Shown: positions 48,895 through 57,826 of the stretch, in pieces | Layout: each line of letters starts with the position of its first letter | Numbering within the stretch: position 1 is the stretch's first letter | DNA from: Bog-756 sp963725395 | GTDB lineage: Bacteria; Actinomycetota; Acidimicrobiia; Acidimicrobiales; RAAP-2 | NCBI GenBank assembly: GCA_963725395.1 | Contig: CAVRYH010000013.1 | Span: 496,001-560,000 of the forward strand | Length of the DNA stretch: 64,000 nucleotides | Direction: 5' to 3' | The notes under the pieces: model-generated | The model's database searches: none | What the model was told of the DNA's origin: nothing | The model's input: the letters and a program-made list of their open reading frames with translations, nothing else | Program-made: the position numbers and the translations under genes

Positions 48895-49836
48895 TCAGGG
48901 CTGTGCCCCCGACCGGGCGGCGCGGGCGGCCCAGAACCTCCGCTGGAGGATCAGCGTCGCCACACCGACCACCAGAAGGATCACCACGTTCAACACGAGC
49001 TGTTCGGCGGCACCCAGCGTCTCGCTCCAGTGGCCGAAAGCCGCCGACACCCCCATGTCGGCGGCGGCGGGGATCGTGGTCACCGAGATGAACACGCCGA
49101 TGAGGGCGCTGGTCCGGGCCTGCAGGATCGACACGACCCCGACCACGCCGGCGATGAACGCCACCACCAGCGAGTACAGGTCGGGCCTGCTGATGAGCTG
49201 GGCCACCGGCAGGATGCCGATCCGGTAGTCGTGGGGCGCCCCGACGGTGAAGCGGATCGCCAGCGAAAACACCAGCGAGGCGACGATGGCGAGCGAGAAG
49301 CCGGCGCCGAGGGCGGCAAGCCCCCGCCTCACCGGGCGCGGGCTTCGCTCGGTGACACCCAGGGCGGCACCGAGGATGGCGCTGTACTCGGGCCCGACGA
49401 CCATCGCCGCCACGATCAGGATCTGGGAGTTGGTGAGGATCCCCACGGCGGCGAGCAGCCCGGCGGCCACGAGCAACAAGAAGAAGCTGACAGGGTAGAC
49501 GGCGTTGGCCCGGATGGTGGCGTCGACGACCTCCCAGACCGGGGCGATCTCGCGATCGCTCTGCATCGGCTTGATCATCTCCCGGTGCGTCCGAATGACC
49601 GCGGCGTCCGCCCGCTCCACCGAGATGGCCCCCCGTTGGCGCGGCCCGAGCTCTCGGAGCTCGTGGATCACCTGACCGGCCACCTCAGGGGTCAGATCGC
49701 ACTCGACCATGTCACCGTCGGGGAAGCGGGCAGCTCCGGGCATCACCGTGACATTGACCGCACCGGTGCTCTCCCCGAGGATCTGGACGATGCGGGAGGT
49801 GGCGTCCGTCGGGCTACCCAAGCGGATGTGGTACAT
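48895..49836 (-). CDS. DUF389 family membrane protein
   Basis: A 313-residue protein. The N-terminal cytoplasmic part (to about residue 110) begins MYHIRLGSPTDATSRIVQIL. The membrane domain has at least six segments, with NSQILIVAAMVVGPEYSAILG, a hallmark of DUF389, and ISVTTIPAAADMGVS. The function of the family is not established. ATG 49836 has AGGAGG only 3 nt upstream. It converges with the lpd operon. Confidence 0.85.
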   Translation of the reverse strand: MYHIRLGSPTDATSRIVQILGESTGAVNVTVMPGAARFPDGDMVECDLTPEVAGQVIHELRELGPRQRGAISVERADAAVIRTHREMIKPMQSDREIAPVWEVVDATIRANAVYPVSFFLLLVAAGLLAAVGILTNSQILIVAAMVVGPEYSAILGAALGVTERSPRPVRRGLAALGAGFSLAIVASLVFSLAIRFTVGAPHDYRIGILPVAQLISRPDLYSLVVAFIAGVVGVVSILQARTSALIGVFISVTTIPAAADMGVSAAFGHWSETLGAAEQLVLNVVILLVVGVATLILQRRFWAARAARSGAQP

Positions 49837-50135
49837 GTGCCTCCTGATCCGGCTCGTGGTGCGCTGTCATGACCGGTGCCGCGTGGCCCATCGCCGAGGA
49901 CCGGTGGCGGACCGGTCGGACGGCCGGGGTCGAGGTCACCCGTGGGTCCGGCGGCGACCGTGCCTCTGTGGTCGCCACGGGGCCTGATGCCGGCCACCGC
50001 GCCCGACCTGGGTCCGCTGCACCGCACTCGGCGGCGAGAAGCGACGCCGGTGCCGGCTTTGGCCACCGGGTCGAGGACTTTCACAGGCGCACCCTCGACG
50101 CCCCGTCGTCGACGACGTCGCCGAGGTCGACGACG
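49837..50135. other. 299-nt gap between DUF389 and proline-rich protein genes
   Basis: No standard gene is seen. On the minus strand, positions 50152-50081 read in one shifted frame as THRVRDVVDLGDVVDDGAS with high third-position GC, so the proline-rich protein may really extend here if it too has an indel. The rest (49840-50080) shows no clear feature beyond the DUF389 ribosome binding site. Confidence 0.3.
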
Positions 50136-50771
50136 TCACGAACTCGGTGGGTCCTCCCTCGGGGACGGGGTGGGGGGTCCGGGCGGCGCCAGAGGCGGCA
50201 GCGTGGGGAGCTTGGGGAGCGGCGATTCCGGTGAAGCCCCCGGCGGTGGCGGAGGAGGGGGCGGAACGGCCGACGGTGGAGGGGGAGGGGGTGGAACGGC
50301 CGACGGAGGGGGAGGGGGTGGAACGGCCGACGGTGGAGGGGGCATCGTCGGGATCGGCCGGAGGCTCTGCGCTACGGCCGGATCGAACGAGGGGATGGGG
50401 TCGGCGCCCGTCAGGTCTGCCAACCCGAACGACGGGATGGGCTGAGGGACCGACGGGGCGGCGGGCTTGCCCCTCGACTTCTTCGACGTCTTCGGCGCGG
50501 ACATGAACGACGGGGATACCGGCAGCTGGGACGGGTCGACCGGCGGACCGGCCACCGACGAGCCACCGCCCTGCGTGTAATGGGCCAGATCTCGGTCGTA
50601 GTAGCCGACGCTTGCCCCCCGGCGAAGCATCTGGCGGCGGGATCGCTGGGCCCGCAGGCCGAGCACGAGGACGAGCAGGACGACGGCCACCCCCACGACG
50701 GCCAACTCGACGGTCGTCTCGCCGCTACTCGAGGAGAGGAGCGCCACAGGGACTGGTGCGAACGCCTGCAT
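50136..50771 (-). CDS. Proline-rich single-pass membrane protein, unknown
   Basis: A protein of about 211 residues. One membrane segment (LAVVGVAVVLLVLVLGL) near the N-terminus is followed by a basic RAQRSRRQ stop-transfer signal, so the rest is cytoplasmic. YYDRDLAHYTQGGGSS comes next. The C-terminal half contains repeated SAVPPPPPP units and PLPKLPTLPPLAPPGP. ATG 50771 fits a TACCAT box 8 nt upstream; ATG 50792 is the alternative. The repeats are encoded by a DNA tandem repeat. I recognise no family; a docking or scaffold role is only a guess. The C-terminus may be displaced by an indel near 50150. Confidence 0.55.
   Translation of the reverse strand: MQAFAPVPVALLSSSSGETTVELAVVGVAVVLLVLVLGLRAQRSRRQMLRRGASVGYYDRDLAHYTQGGGSSVAGPPVDPSQLPVSPSFMSAPKTSKKSRGKPAAPSVPQPIPSFGLADLTGADPIPSFDPAVAQSLRPIPTMPPPPSAVPPPPPPSAVPPPPPPPSAVPPPPPPPPGASPESPLPKLPTLPPLAPPGPPTPSPREDPPSS
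50245..50345. repeat. GC-rich tandem repeat coding for SAVPPPPPP units
   Basis: GGAACGGCCGACGG recurs at 50263, 50293 and 50320, giving units of 30 and 27 nt separated by G-rich GGAGGGGG stretches. The unit length varies by one codon. Confidence 0.8.
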
Positions 50772-50779
50772 CCCCAACC

Positions 50780-50785
50780 ATGGTA
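50780..50785 (-). promoter_or_regulatory. -10 box TACCAT before proline-rich protein gene
   Basis: On the minus strand TACCAT lies 8 nt before ATG 50771. Confidence 0.35.
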
Positions 50786-50829
50786 CTGACATGGGCGCGC
50801 GAACGCGCTGATGTCGGCCGTGTCCGACG

Positions 50830-51954
50830 CTAGGCGCGCGCCGGTTCGGAGTGTCGAGCCGGTCGGCCGGCGGACTCGAGGGGAGCGGACGGGACCAGCG
50901 AGGGCACCGTCTGGACCGGATGCTGACCCGTTGGACCGCGCCGCCCCACCTCGTCGGGTCCACCGGGGTGGTCGTCGAGTGGCCGGGTGTCGAAGGCTCC
51001 GAACGAGGCGAATACGCCGTCGGGCCCCCAAGGGTCGGTGGTGGGTGCAGGGACCGCGTCGTCGCGGTGGCGGCGGCGATAGACGACCAGCGCCGCGCCG
51101 GCCGCGAACACGACCAGGGCGATCATCACCAGCAGCGTGACCAACGGGGCGCCCCCGGATCGGGGACTCGTGCTGGCGACGCCCGGTGCGGTGGTCGCGC
51201 TGTGCACCGGTGCACGGGCCGGGGGCGCAGTCGCCTTCGGATGGGCACCGGCCGGGTCGGCCTGGGCCAGCAGCTGGTACTGCTCGTAACTCACCGTGAT
51301 GGCCTGCGAGGTGGTGAGAGGCGTCGTGTTGGTGGGCGAGGTGACAGAGGCCAGCTGGATCATCGACACGTAGTGCCCGGCCCGGAACACCACCACCTGC
51401 TCGGTGGCGTCCACCGGTGTGGTGACCTTGATCGAGAAGCCCTGTGCGCCGGGAACGCTCGGAACGACGAACGGGATGGTGGCCCTCGATCCCTGGAACG
51501 GGACCCGGAGCCCGGACGTGAAGGCCGCAGCCTGGGCGGTGTCGGGAATGCGGAACAGCAGCACGGCCAGGTCGTTGGCGCCACTGCCCGAGCCGTCCCT
51601 GTCCGTCCACAGCCGGATGAACGAACCGAAGCCCGGCTGGGAGGCGAGTGCGGCGAATTGCGTCTCGGCCTGCTCGGGGTCCGACGACTGGGACGCGAAC
51701 TCGGTGGCGGTGAGCGGGCCGTTGGTGGGGCCGACCGGTGCGGCCACGAAGCCCGGCAGTGGAGCGGTCAGGACCGTCGACTGCAGCGGCGGGTCGGAGG
51801 CCCGGACGGTGGCGGCGCCGGCGGTGCACGACAGTCCGACGGCCACCGTGACCGCCAGGGACGCGACGGCGAGTGCGATGCGCAGAGGGACGGGGCCCCG
51901 GCCGGTCGCCTTTCGGGAGCCTGTGGTGCCCCGCGGATGGGTCGGCGCGGCCAC
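50830..51954 (-). CDS. Secreted/cell-surface membrane protein with C-terminal anchor, unknown
   Basis: A 374-residue protein. A signal peptide (VPLRIALAVASLAVTVAVGL, then CTAGAATV) leads to an extracytoplasmic domain with FASQSSDPEQAETQFAALA and VVFRAGHYVSMIQLASV, a Pro/Thr/Ala-rich linker, one membrane segment (TLLVMIALVVFAAGAALVV), a basic stop and a Pro-rich cytoplasmic tail. GTG 51954 lies 3 nt after the metH stop, so it is probably translated from the metH transcript. The topology is that of a type I surface protein; no family is recognised. Confidence 0.6.
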   Translation of the reverse strand: MAAPTHPRGTTGSRKATGRGPVPLRIALAVASLAVTVAVGLSCTAGAATVRASDPPLQSTVLTAPLPGFVAAPVGPTNGPLTATEFASQSSDPEQAETQFAALASQPGFGSFIRLWTDRDGSGSGANDLAVLLFRIPDTAQAAAFTSGLRVPFQGSRATIPFVVPSVPGAQGFSIKVTTPVDATEQVVVFRAGHYVSMIQLASVTSPTNTTPLTTSQAITVSYEQYQLLAQADPAGAHPKATAPPARAPVHSATTAPGVASTSPRSGGAPLVTLLVMIALVVFAAGAALVVYRRRHRDDAVPAPTTDPWGPDGVFASFGAFDTRPLDDHPGGPDEVGRRGPTGQHPVQTVPSLVPSAPLESAGRPARHSEPARA

Positions 51955-51957
51955 GTC

Positions 51958-54900
51958 CTACGCCACGAAGTACTTGGCTTGGGGATGGTGGCAGATGATC
52001 GCCGTGGTCGACTGCTCGGGGTTGAGTTGGAACCCCTCGCTGACCTCGACTCCGATGACATCGGCCCCGAGGAGGTCGACGACCTTGGCATTGTCCTCGA
52101 GATCGGGACAGGCCGGATAGCCCCACGAGTAGCGCCCGCCGCGGTACTTCTGGCGGAAGAGACCGGTCAGGGTGGGTCCGTCCTCGTCGGCGAACCCCAG
52201 TTCCTCGCGGATCCGGTGGTGCCAGTATTCGGCCAGCGCCTCGGCCATCTCCACCCCGAGGCCGTGGAGGTAGAGGTACCGCTGGTACTCGTTGTCGGCG
52301 AACAGGCGCGACGCCTCCTCGGTCACGCGGGATCCCATGGTCACGACCATGAAGCTCGCCCAGTCGGGCTCACCGGACTCGACCGAACGGAAGAAGTCAC
52401 TGATGCACAGCCAGGGCTCCTCGGTCTGGCGGGGGAAGGAGTACCGCATCCGCTCTTTGGTCCGGCTCTCGTCCTCGAAGACGATCAGGTCGTCGCCGTC
52501 GGCATTGGCGGCGAAGTGACCCCAGGCCACCTGGGGGACCAGCAGCTGCTCGGACTTGGCGACGGCCAGCTGCTCGCGCAGCAGGCCCCGCACCCGGTCC
52601 TTGAACGCCGGGTCGTTCTCGCCCTGCTCGGGGCGGAACCCCCACTGGTTGCGGAAGAGCGCCGTCTCGTTGAGGTACGTAGCGATGTCGTCGATGGGGA
52701 TGCCCTTGGCCACGCGGTTGCCGAGGAACGGCGGCTTGAAGACGGGGTTGTCAGTGGCCACCTCGGGCGACCGCGCCGGGAGCGTCTCTCCCCGTTCGAG
52801 GGCCTCGGCTGCCGCCTGGCGCCGCAGCTCGCTCTTGCGCGGTCCGAGATCGCGTCCGCCCACAGCCGTCCCGAAGTCGGGATCGTCCTCTCCGGACCTG
52901 GTCAACTCCACCAGACGGTCCATCGTCCGCAGGCCCTCGAAGGCGTCCTTGCCGTAGAAGAGCCGGCCGTCGTAGATCTTCCGGAGGTCGCGCTCGACGT
53001 AGGTGCGGGTGAGGGCGGCGCCGCCGAGGATGACCGGGATGTGTGAGAGTCCCCGACGATTGAGCTCCTCCAGGTTGTCCCGCATGATCAGCGTTGATTT
53101 GACCAGGAGGCCGCTCATGCCGATGGCGTCGGCGTTGGACTCCTCGAGCGCGCGCTCACCATCTCGGCGATTCCCACCTTGATCCCGAGGTTCTTCACCG
53201 TGTACCCGTTGTTGGTGAGGATGATGTCGACCAGGTTCTTCCCGATGTCGTGCACGTCGCCCTTCACCGTGGCCAGCACCATGACGCCCTTGCCGCCCTG
53301 ATCGGCCTTCTCCATGAAGGGCTCGAGGTAGGCCACAGCCGTCTTCATGGTCTCCGCCGACCCGAGGACGAAGGGCAGCTGCATCTGACCGGAGGCGAAC
53401 AGCTCCCCCACGGTCTTCATCCCGGCCAGGAGGAAGTCGTTGATGATGACCAGGGGCGTGTGCCCGGCGGCCATCGCCTCTTCGAGGTCGGCTTCGATCC
53501 CGTTGCGGTCGCCATCGATGATCCGGTGCTCGAGTCGCCGCTCCACGGGCCAACCCGACCGGTCCTCCTTCTGCGTCCCCACCGAGGAGGAGACCCCTTC
53601 GAAGAGTGAGAGCAGTTCGGTGAGCGGGTCGTACCCGTCGTGGCGACGGTCATAGATGAGGTCGAGGCAGACCTCCTTGGCACGGTCGTCGATCTTGGAG
53701 AGCGGCAGAATCTTGGACGCGTGCACGATGGCGGCGTCCAGACCGGCCTCGACGCATTCGTGCAGGAAGACCGAGTTGAGTACCTGGCGGGCCGCCGGGT
53801 TGAGCCCGAAGGACACGTTGGACAGGCCGAGCACCGTGGTCACCCCGGGCAGTTCGGCCTTGATCCGCCGGATGCCCTCGATGGTCTCGATGCCGTCCTT
53901 CCTACTCTCCTCCATTCCCGTGGACAGGGGGAGGGCCAACGGGTCGAACATCAGGTCGTGTGGCCGGAGGCCGTACCTCTCGACGGCGATGTCGTGGATG
54001 GCCCTGGCCGCCCGGACCTTCCAGTCGGCCGTCCGGGCCTGGCCGTCGGTGTCGATGCACGTGCAGACCACCGCCGCCCCGAACTCCTTGGCCAGCGTGA
54101 GGAACGAGTCGAGACGGGTGCCCGGTCCGTCACCTTCCTCGAGATTGACCGAATTGATGACGGCCCTGCCGCCGATCCACGACAGCGCGGTCTCCACGAC
54201 CGGCGCCTCGGTGGAGTCGACCATCAGGGGCACGGTTGACTGGGTGGCGAACCGGGAGGCCACCTGCTCCATGTCGGCGACGCCGTCGGCGCCGGTGTAG
54301 TCCACGCAGACGTCGATGAGGTGGGACCCCTCGACGACCTGGTCCCGGGCCATGGCGACGCAGGTGTCCCAGTCGGATTCGAGCATGGCCTCCCGGAACC
54401 GTCGGGACCCGTTGGCGTTGGTGCGTTCCCCGACGACGAGGAACGAGCTGTCCTGCTCGAACGGGACCTGCGTGTAGATGGAGGCGGCGCCGTACTCGGG
54501 TTCGGGTCGACGCCCGGCCGGAGCCAGGTCGGCGCACGCCTCCACCACCGCGGCCAGGTGCCCCGGCGTCGTCCCGCAGCATCCACCGATCACCGACACA
54601 CCCAGCTCGCTCACGAACTGGCGGTGGTAGTCGGCCAGTTGGGACGGAGTCAGGTCGTAGTGCATGGCCCCGTCCACGACCGAGGGGAGCCCGGCGTTGG
54701 GCAGACAGGTCACCGGTATCGGTGCCTGGGCGGAAAGGTGGTGGAGAGGCTCGAACATCTCGGCGGGCCCGGTGGCGCAGTTGAGCCCGATCAGGTCGAC
54801 GCCCATCGCCTCGAGGGAGCAGAGTGCGGCACCGATCTCGGTGCCGGGGAGCATCGTGCCCGTCAGCTCGATGGTCACCTGGACCTGGACGGGCAGGAGC

Positions 54901-55472
54901 CGTCCGGCCGTCCTCATGGCCCGGCGGGCACCGTTGATGGCCGCCTTGGCCTGCAGGAGGTCGAAGACCGTCTCGATGACGATCAGGTCGACGCCCCCTT
55001 CCACCAGGGCCGAGGCCTGCTCCTCGTAGGCGTCCCGCAGGTCGGCGTACCGGATCTGTCCGAGCGTCGGGAACTTGGTACCCGGCCCTATGCTGCCCGC
55101 CACCCACCGGGGCCGCTCCGGGGTCGAGAAGTCGTCGGCCGCCCCCCGGGCCAGACCGGCGGCGGCCAGGTTCAGCTCCCGGACCCGGTGTCCCTGTCCG
55201 TACTCGGCGAGCACCGGTGCGAACGCCCCGAAGGTGTCGGTCTCCACCACGTCGCATCCCACCTCGAGGAAGGACCGATGGATCTGATCGACGGCATCGG
55301 GGCGGGTGACCACGAGCAGCTCGTTGCAACCTTCGAGCTCCGGCCCACCGAAGTCGTCGGCCGTGAGATTGGCCAGTTGGAGATTGGTGCCCATGGCACC
55401 GTCGAAGATCACCACCCGGCGGGAGGCGGCCTCGAGGTAGGCGGAATCGGGCGAGGCGTTGCCGGTCTTCAT
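51958..55472 (-). pseudogene. metH: Cobalamin-dependent methionine synthase, frameshifted near 53150
   Basis: About 1171 codons. Order: homocysteine domain (VIFDGAMGTNLQ; zinc Cys in LNCATGPAEM and GGCCGTTPGH), pterin domain (VGERTNANGSRRFREAM), cap/B12 domain (GDVHDIGKNLVDIIL, the His that ligates cobalt) and activation domain (RGGRYSWGYPACPDL). At about 53149-53155 the frame breaks in a CGCGCG tract. Skipping CG, or adding one base, joins GIAEMVSA to LEESNADAIGMSGLL. As written, the product stops inside the B12 domain. MetH methylates homocysteine using 5-methyl-THF and methylcobalamin. It is divergent from pduO. TAACCT lies 9 nt before its ATG. Confidence 0.88.
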
Positions 55473-55481
55473 GAACCCCCC

Positions 55482-55487
55482 AGGTTA
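55482..55487 (-). promoter_or_regulatory. -10 box TAACCT before metH
   Basis: On the minus strand TAACCT lies 9 nt before ATG 55472, with a G-run between that may act as a weak ribosome binding site. Confidence 0.35.
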
Positions 55488-55578
55488 CCGGGGCGGGCGG
55501 GCGGTACGGATCCCATCCTCGTGACGCCCCCGGTGGTCGTGAGCATATTCGCTGAGCGGGGTCACCGCCGATGTCGTT

Positions 55579-55584
55579 TAGCAT
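55579..55584 (+). promoter_or_regulatory. -10 box TAGCAT before pduO
   Basis: TAGCAT lies 7 nt before GTG 55592, the first codon of a 5-codon ORF (MMNRC) that overlaps the pduO start at 55603. Confidence 0.35.
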
Positions 55585-55591
55585 CGGACCG

Positions 55592-55609
55592 GTGATGAAC
55601 CGGTGCTGA
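55592..55609 (+). CDS. Five-codon ORF (MMNRC) overlapping the pduO start
   Basis: GTG ATG AAC CGG TGC TGA runs from 55592 to 55609 in another frame and includes the pduO GTG at 55603. It begins 7 nt after TAGCAT, so it would be the first ORF on a leaderless transcript. It may be fortuitous. Confidence 0.25.
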   Translation: MMNRC

Positions 55610-56220
55610 AGATCTACACCAAGACGGGGGACGACGGCACGACCGATCTGCTCTACGGAGGTCGGGTTCCCAAGGACTCCCCGACCATGCAGATCAACGG
55701 GGCGGTGGACGAGGCACAGGCGGTGATGGGCATCGCCCGGGCCGAGGCCGAGGCCGGATCCGAACTCGACCGGCTGCTGACCGCGCTCGAGCGTGACCTG
55801 TACGTGCTGATGGCCGAGGTGGCCACCGATCCGGCCAAACGGTCGAACCTGAAAGCCGGGAAGACGCTGGTCACCCCCGAGATGGTCGGCGCCCTCGAAC
55901 GCCAGATCGACGACCTCATCGCCAGCATCGACATGCCGACGGACTTCGTGGTGCCCGGGGCGAACCGGGCCTCAGCCTCGTTGGATCTGGCCCGGACGGT
56001 GGTCCGCCGGGCCGAACGGCTCGTCGTGTCCTCCCCGCTCGAGGGCTCGCTCGTCGGTACCTACCTCAATCGGCTCTCCGACCTGCTGTGGGCCATGGCC
56101 CGTTGGACCGAGGGCGAACTCCATCTCCTGGCCCGGACACGACCCCGGGGCGCCGGGGCGCGGTCGGCCGACCGACGGCTGCCGCCCGTCGGTCCCGACG
56201 ACGAAGAGGCGGGGTCGTGA
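55603..56220 (+). CDS. pduO: Cob(I)alamin adenosyltransferase, PduO type
   Basis: A 205-residue PduO-type adenosyltransferase. KIYTKTGDDGTTDLLYGGRVPKD is the ATP-binding N-terminus, with INGAVDEAQAVMGIARAE and FVVPGANRASASLDLARTVVRRAER carrying the catalytic Arg motif. It makes adenosylcobalamin for B12-dependent mutases, such as the methylmalonyl-CoA mutase at the right end and an ethylmalonyl-CoA mutase expected elsewhere. It lies divergent from metH, another cobalamin user. The pepA GTG overlaps its TGA (GTGA). Confidence 0.93.
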   Translation: MLKIYTKTGDDGTTDLLYGGRVPKDSPTMQINGAVDEAQAVMGIARAEAEAGSELDRLLTALERDLYVLMAEVATDPAKRSNLKAGKTLVTPEMVGALERQIDDLIASIDMPTDFVVPGANRASASLDLARTVVRRAERLVVSSPLEGSLVGTYLNRLSDLLWAMARWTEGELHLLARTRPRGAGARSADRRLPPVGPDDEEAGS

Positions 56221-57770
56221 ACGTCGAGGTCCTGGCGGTGGACGCCCTTCCCGGCGACCTCGTCGCTATCGGCGTGCCGGTGGCGAGCGGACCGGGAGGC
56301 CCTCGGCCGGTCGCCCCGCGGGAGGGTGTCCCGGCCTCGGTCCCCTCCGCTCTCGACCCCGAGTGGTGCCAGCGCCACGGCTTCTCAGCCAAGGTGGGAC
56401 AGACCCTCGTCCTGCGATCGGCGGCCCCGGGCGACGTCGACACGGTGCTCGTGGGTCTGGGCGACGTCGCCCGACTGTCGGGGGCCCGGGGAACCGAAGT
56501 GCTGCGCCGCGCCGCCGCCGCCTTCGTGCGCGCCGTCGGTCAGGGCGACGCGGCTGCGTTCTTGTTGCCGGAGGGGGGGGAGGGGTCGGTGTCCGACTGG
56601 TCGGCCGGCGTGGCCGAGGCTGCCGTGCTGGCCTCCTACCGGTACGGGGCGTTCCGGACCTCCGAAGACCAGAGGGAGCTGGCCACGGTCATCGTGGCGG
56701 TGGCGCCGTTCGCTGACGGCGCCGAGGCGGTCGCGGGTGCGGGGCGCGGCGCCCGGATCGGGGAGTCGGTCAACCTGGCTCGCGACCTGGTCAATGAGCC
56801 CCCGAGTTCGTTGACCCCCGAGCGGTTCGCGGACGTCGTCGTCGACCGGTTCGCCGGTGTCGACGGAGTCGGCGTCGAGGTGTGGGACGAGGACCGGATC
56901 ACCACCGAGCATCTGGGGGGTCTGCTCGGTGTGGCTAGGGGTTCGACCCAGCCGGCCCGGCTCGTCCGGATCGTCTACCAGCCGGCCGATCCACTGGAGG
57001 TCGACGGTCGTGTGCCGCACCTGGCCCTGGTGGGCAAGGGGATCACCTTCGACTCGGGTGGGCTGTCGCTCAAGACGGCCACCGGGATGGAGACGATGAA
57101 GACGGACATGGGAGGGGCGGCAGCCGTGGTCGGGGCGGTGGATGCCGCAGCAGCCCTCGGTGCCCGCATCCGGATCACGGCGATCGCACCCCTGGCGGAG
57201 AACATGCCGGGCGGTTCGGCCATCAAGCCGGGGGACGTGCTCACCACCCGGAGCGGGAAGACGATCGAGGTGCTGAACACCGATGCGGAAGGTCGTCTCG
57301 TGCTCGCCGACGGGCTGACCCTCGCATCGGAGTCGGGGCCGGACGCCATCGTCGATCTCGCCACCCTCACCGGTGCGGCGGTGGTGGCGCTGGGCAAGGA
57401 GATCGCCGGGCTCCTCGGCAACGACGACCAGCTGGTGGCCGAGGTGCATGCCGCCGGCGAGCGGGCGGGCGAACCGAACTGGTGGCTACCGATGCCCGAC
57501 GACTACCGGGGCCACATCGACTCCGAGGTGGCGGACATGCGCAACGTCGGCCGGCCGGGTCAGGCCGGCAGCATCGCCGCGGCCATGCTGCTGCGGGAGT
57601 TCGTGGGAGACGTGCCGTGGGCCCATCTGGATATCGCCGGCCCGGCCCGTGCAGAAGAGTCGACCCGGTACCTGACCAAGGGGGGCACCGGCTTCGGGGT
57701 CCGGACGCTCGCGGCCCTGGTCACCTCTGAGGAGTTCGCCCGGGGCCTGGTGGCACCGGGCCGGCCCTGA
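56217..57770 (+). CDS. pepA: Leucyl aminopeptidase (M17)
   Basis: A 517-residue M17 aminopeptidase. The C-terminal catalytic domain has VGKGITFDSGGLSLKTATGME and EVLNTDAEGRLVLADGL, with the Lys, Asp and Glu metal ligands, and IAGLLGNDD later. The N-terminal domain is diverged. It is a cytoplasmic, two-metal enzyme releasing N-terminal residues. GTG 56217 overlaps the pduO stop. No functional link with pduO is known. Confidence 0.93.
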   Translation: MNVEVLAVDALPGDLVAIGVPVASGPGGPRPVAPREGVPASVPSALDPEWCQRHGFSAKVGQTLVLRSAAPGDVDTVLVGLGDVARLSGARGTEVLRRAAAAFVRAVGQGDAAAFLLPEGGEGSVSDWSAGVAEAAVLASYRYGAFRTSEDQRELATVIVAVAPFADGAEAVAGAGRGARIGESVNLARDLVNEPPSSLTPERFADVVVDRFAGVDGVGVEVWDEDRITTEHLGGLLGVARGSTQPARLVRIVYQPADPLEVDGRVPHLALVGKGITFDSGGLSLKTATGMETMKTDMGGAAAVVGAVDAAAALGARIRITAIAPLAENMPGGSAIKPGDVLTTRSGKTIEVLNTDAEGRLVLADGLTLASESGPDAIVDLATLTGAAVVALGKEIAGLLGNDDQLVAEVHAAGERAGEPNWWLPMPDDYRGHIDSEVADMRNVGRPGQAGSIAAAMLLREFVGDVPWAHLDIAGPARAEESTRYLTKGGTGFGVRTLAALVTSEEFARGLVAPGRP

Positions 57771-57786
57771 GGCGGGCTCGTCCGCC
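57771..57786 (+). terminator. Hairpin after pepA
   Basis: GGCGG (57771-57775) pairs with CCGCC (57782-57786) around GCTCGT, directly after the pepA stop. Confidence 0.3.
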
Positions 57787-57814
57787 GCACCCGGCACGGC
57801 GTCATCGGTCGCGG

Positions 57815-57820
57815 TAGGTT
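57815..57820 (+). promoter_or_regulatory. -10 box TAGGTT, leaderless start of gpsA
   Basis: TAGGTT lies 6 nt before GTG 57827. Confidence 0.5.
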
Positions 57821-57826
57821 CGACTG

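Noticed and set aside
49743..50084. A 113-codon minus-strand frame before the DUF389 gene
   Set aside because: It overlaps the DUF389 start, is Arg/Gly/Ser-rich and has no ribosome binding site or -10 box.
50411..52126. A 571-codon minus-strand frame across the secreted protein and proline-rich protein genes
   Set aside because: It is Arg/Gly/Pro-rich and out of frame with two better genes that have signal peptide and membrane segments.
55473..55602. Possible cobalamin riboswitch between metH and pduO
   Set aside because: The gap is only 130 nt and no B12-box-like sequence was recognised; -10 boxes lie too close to both starts for a long leader.
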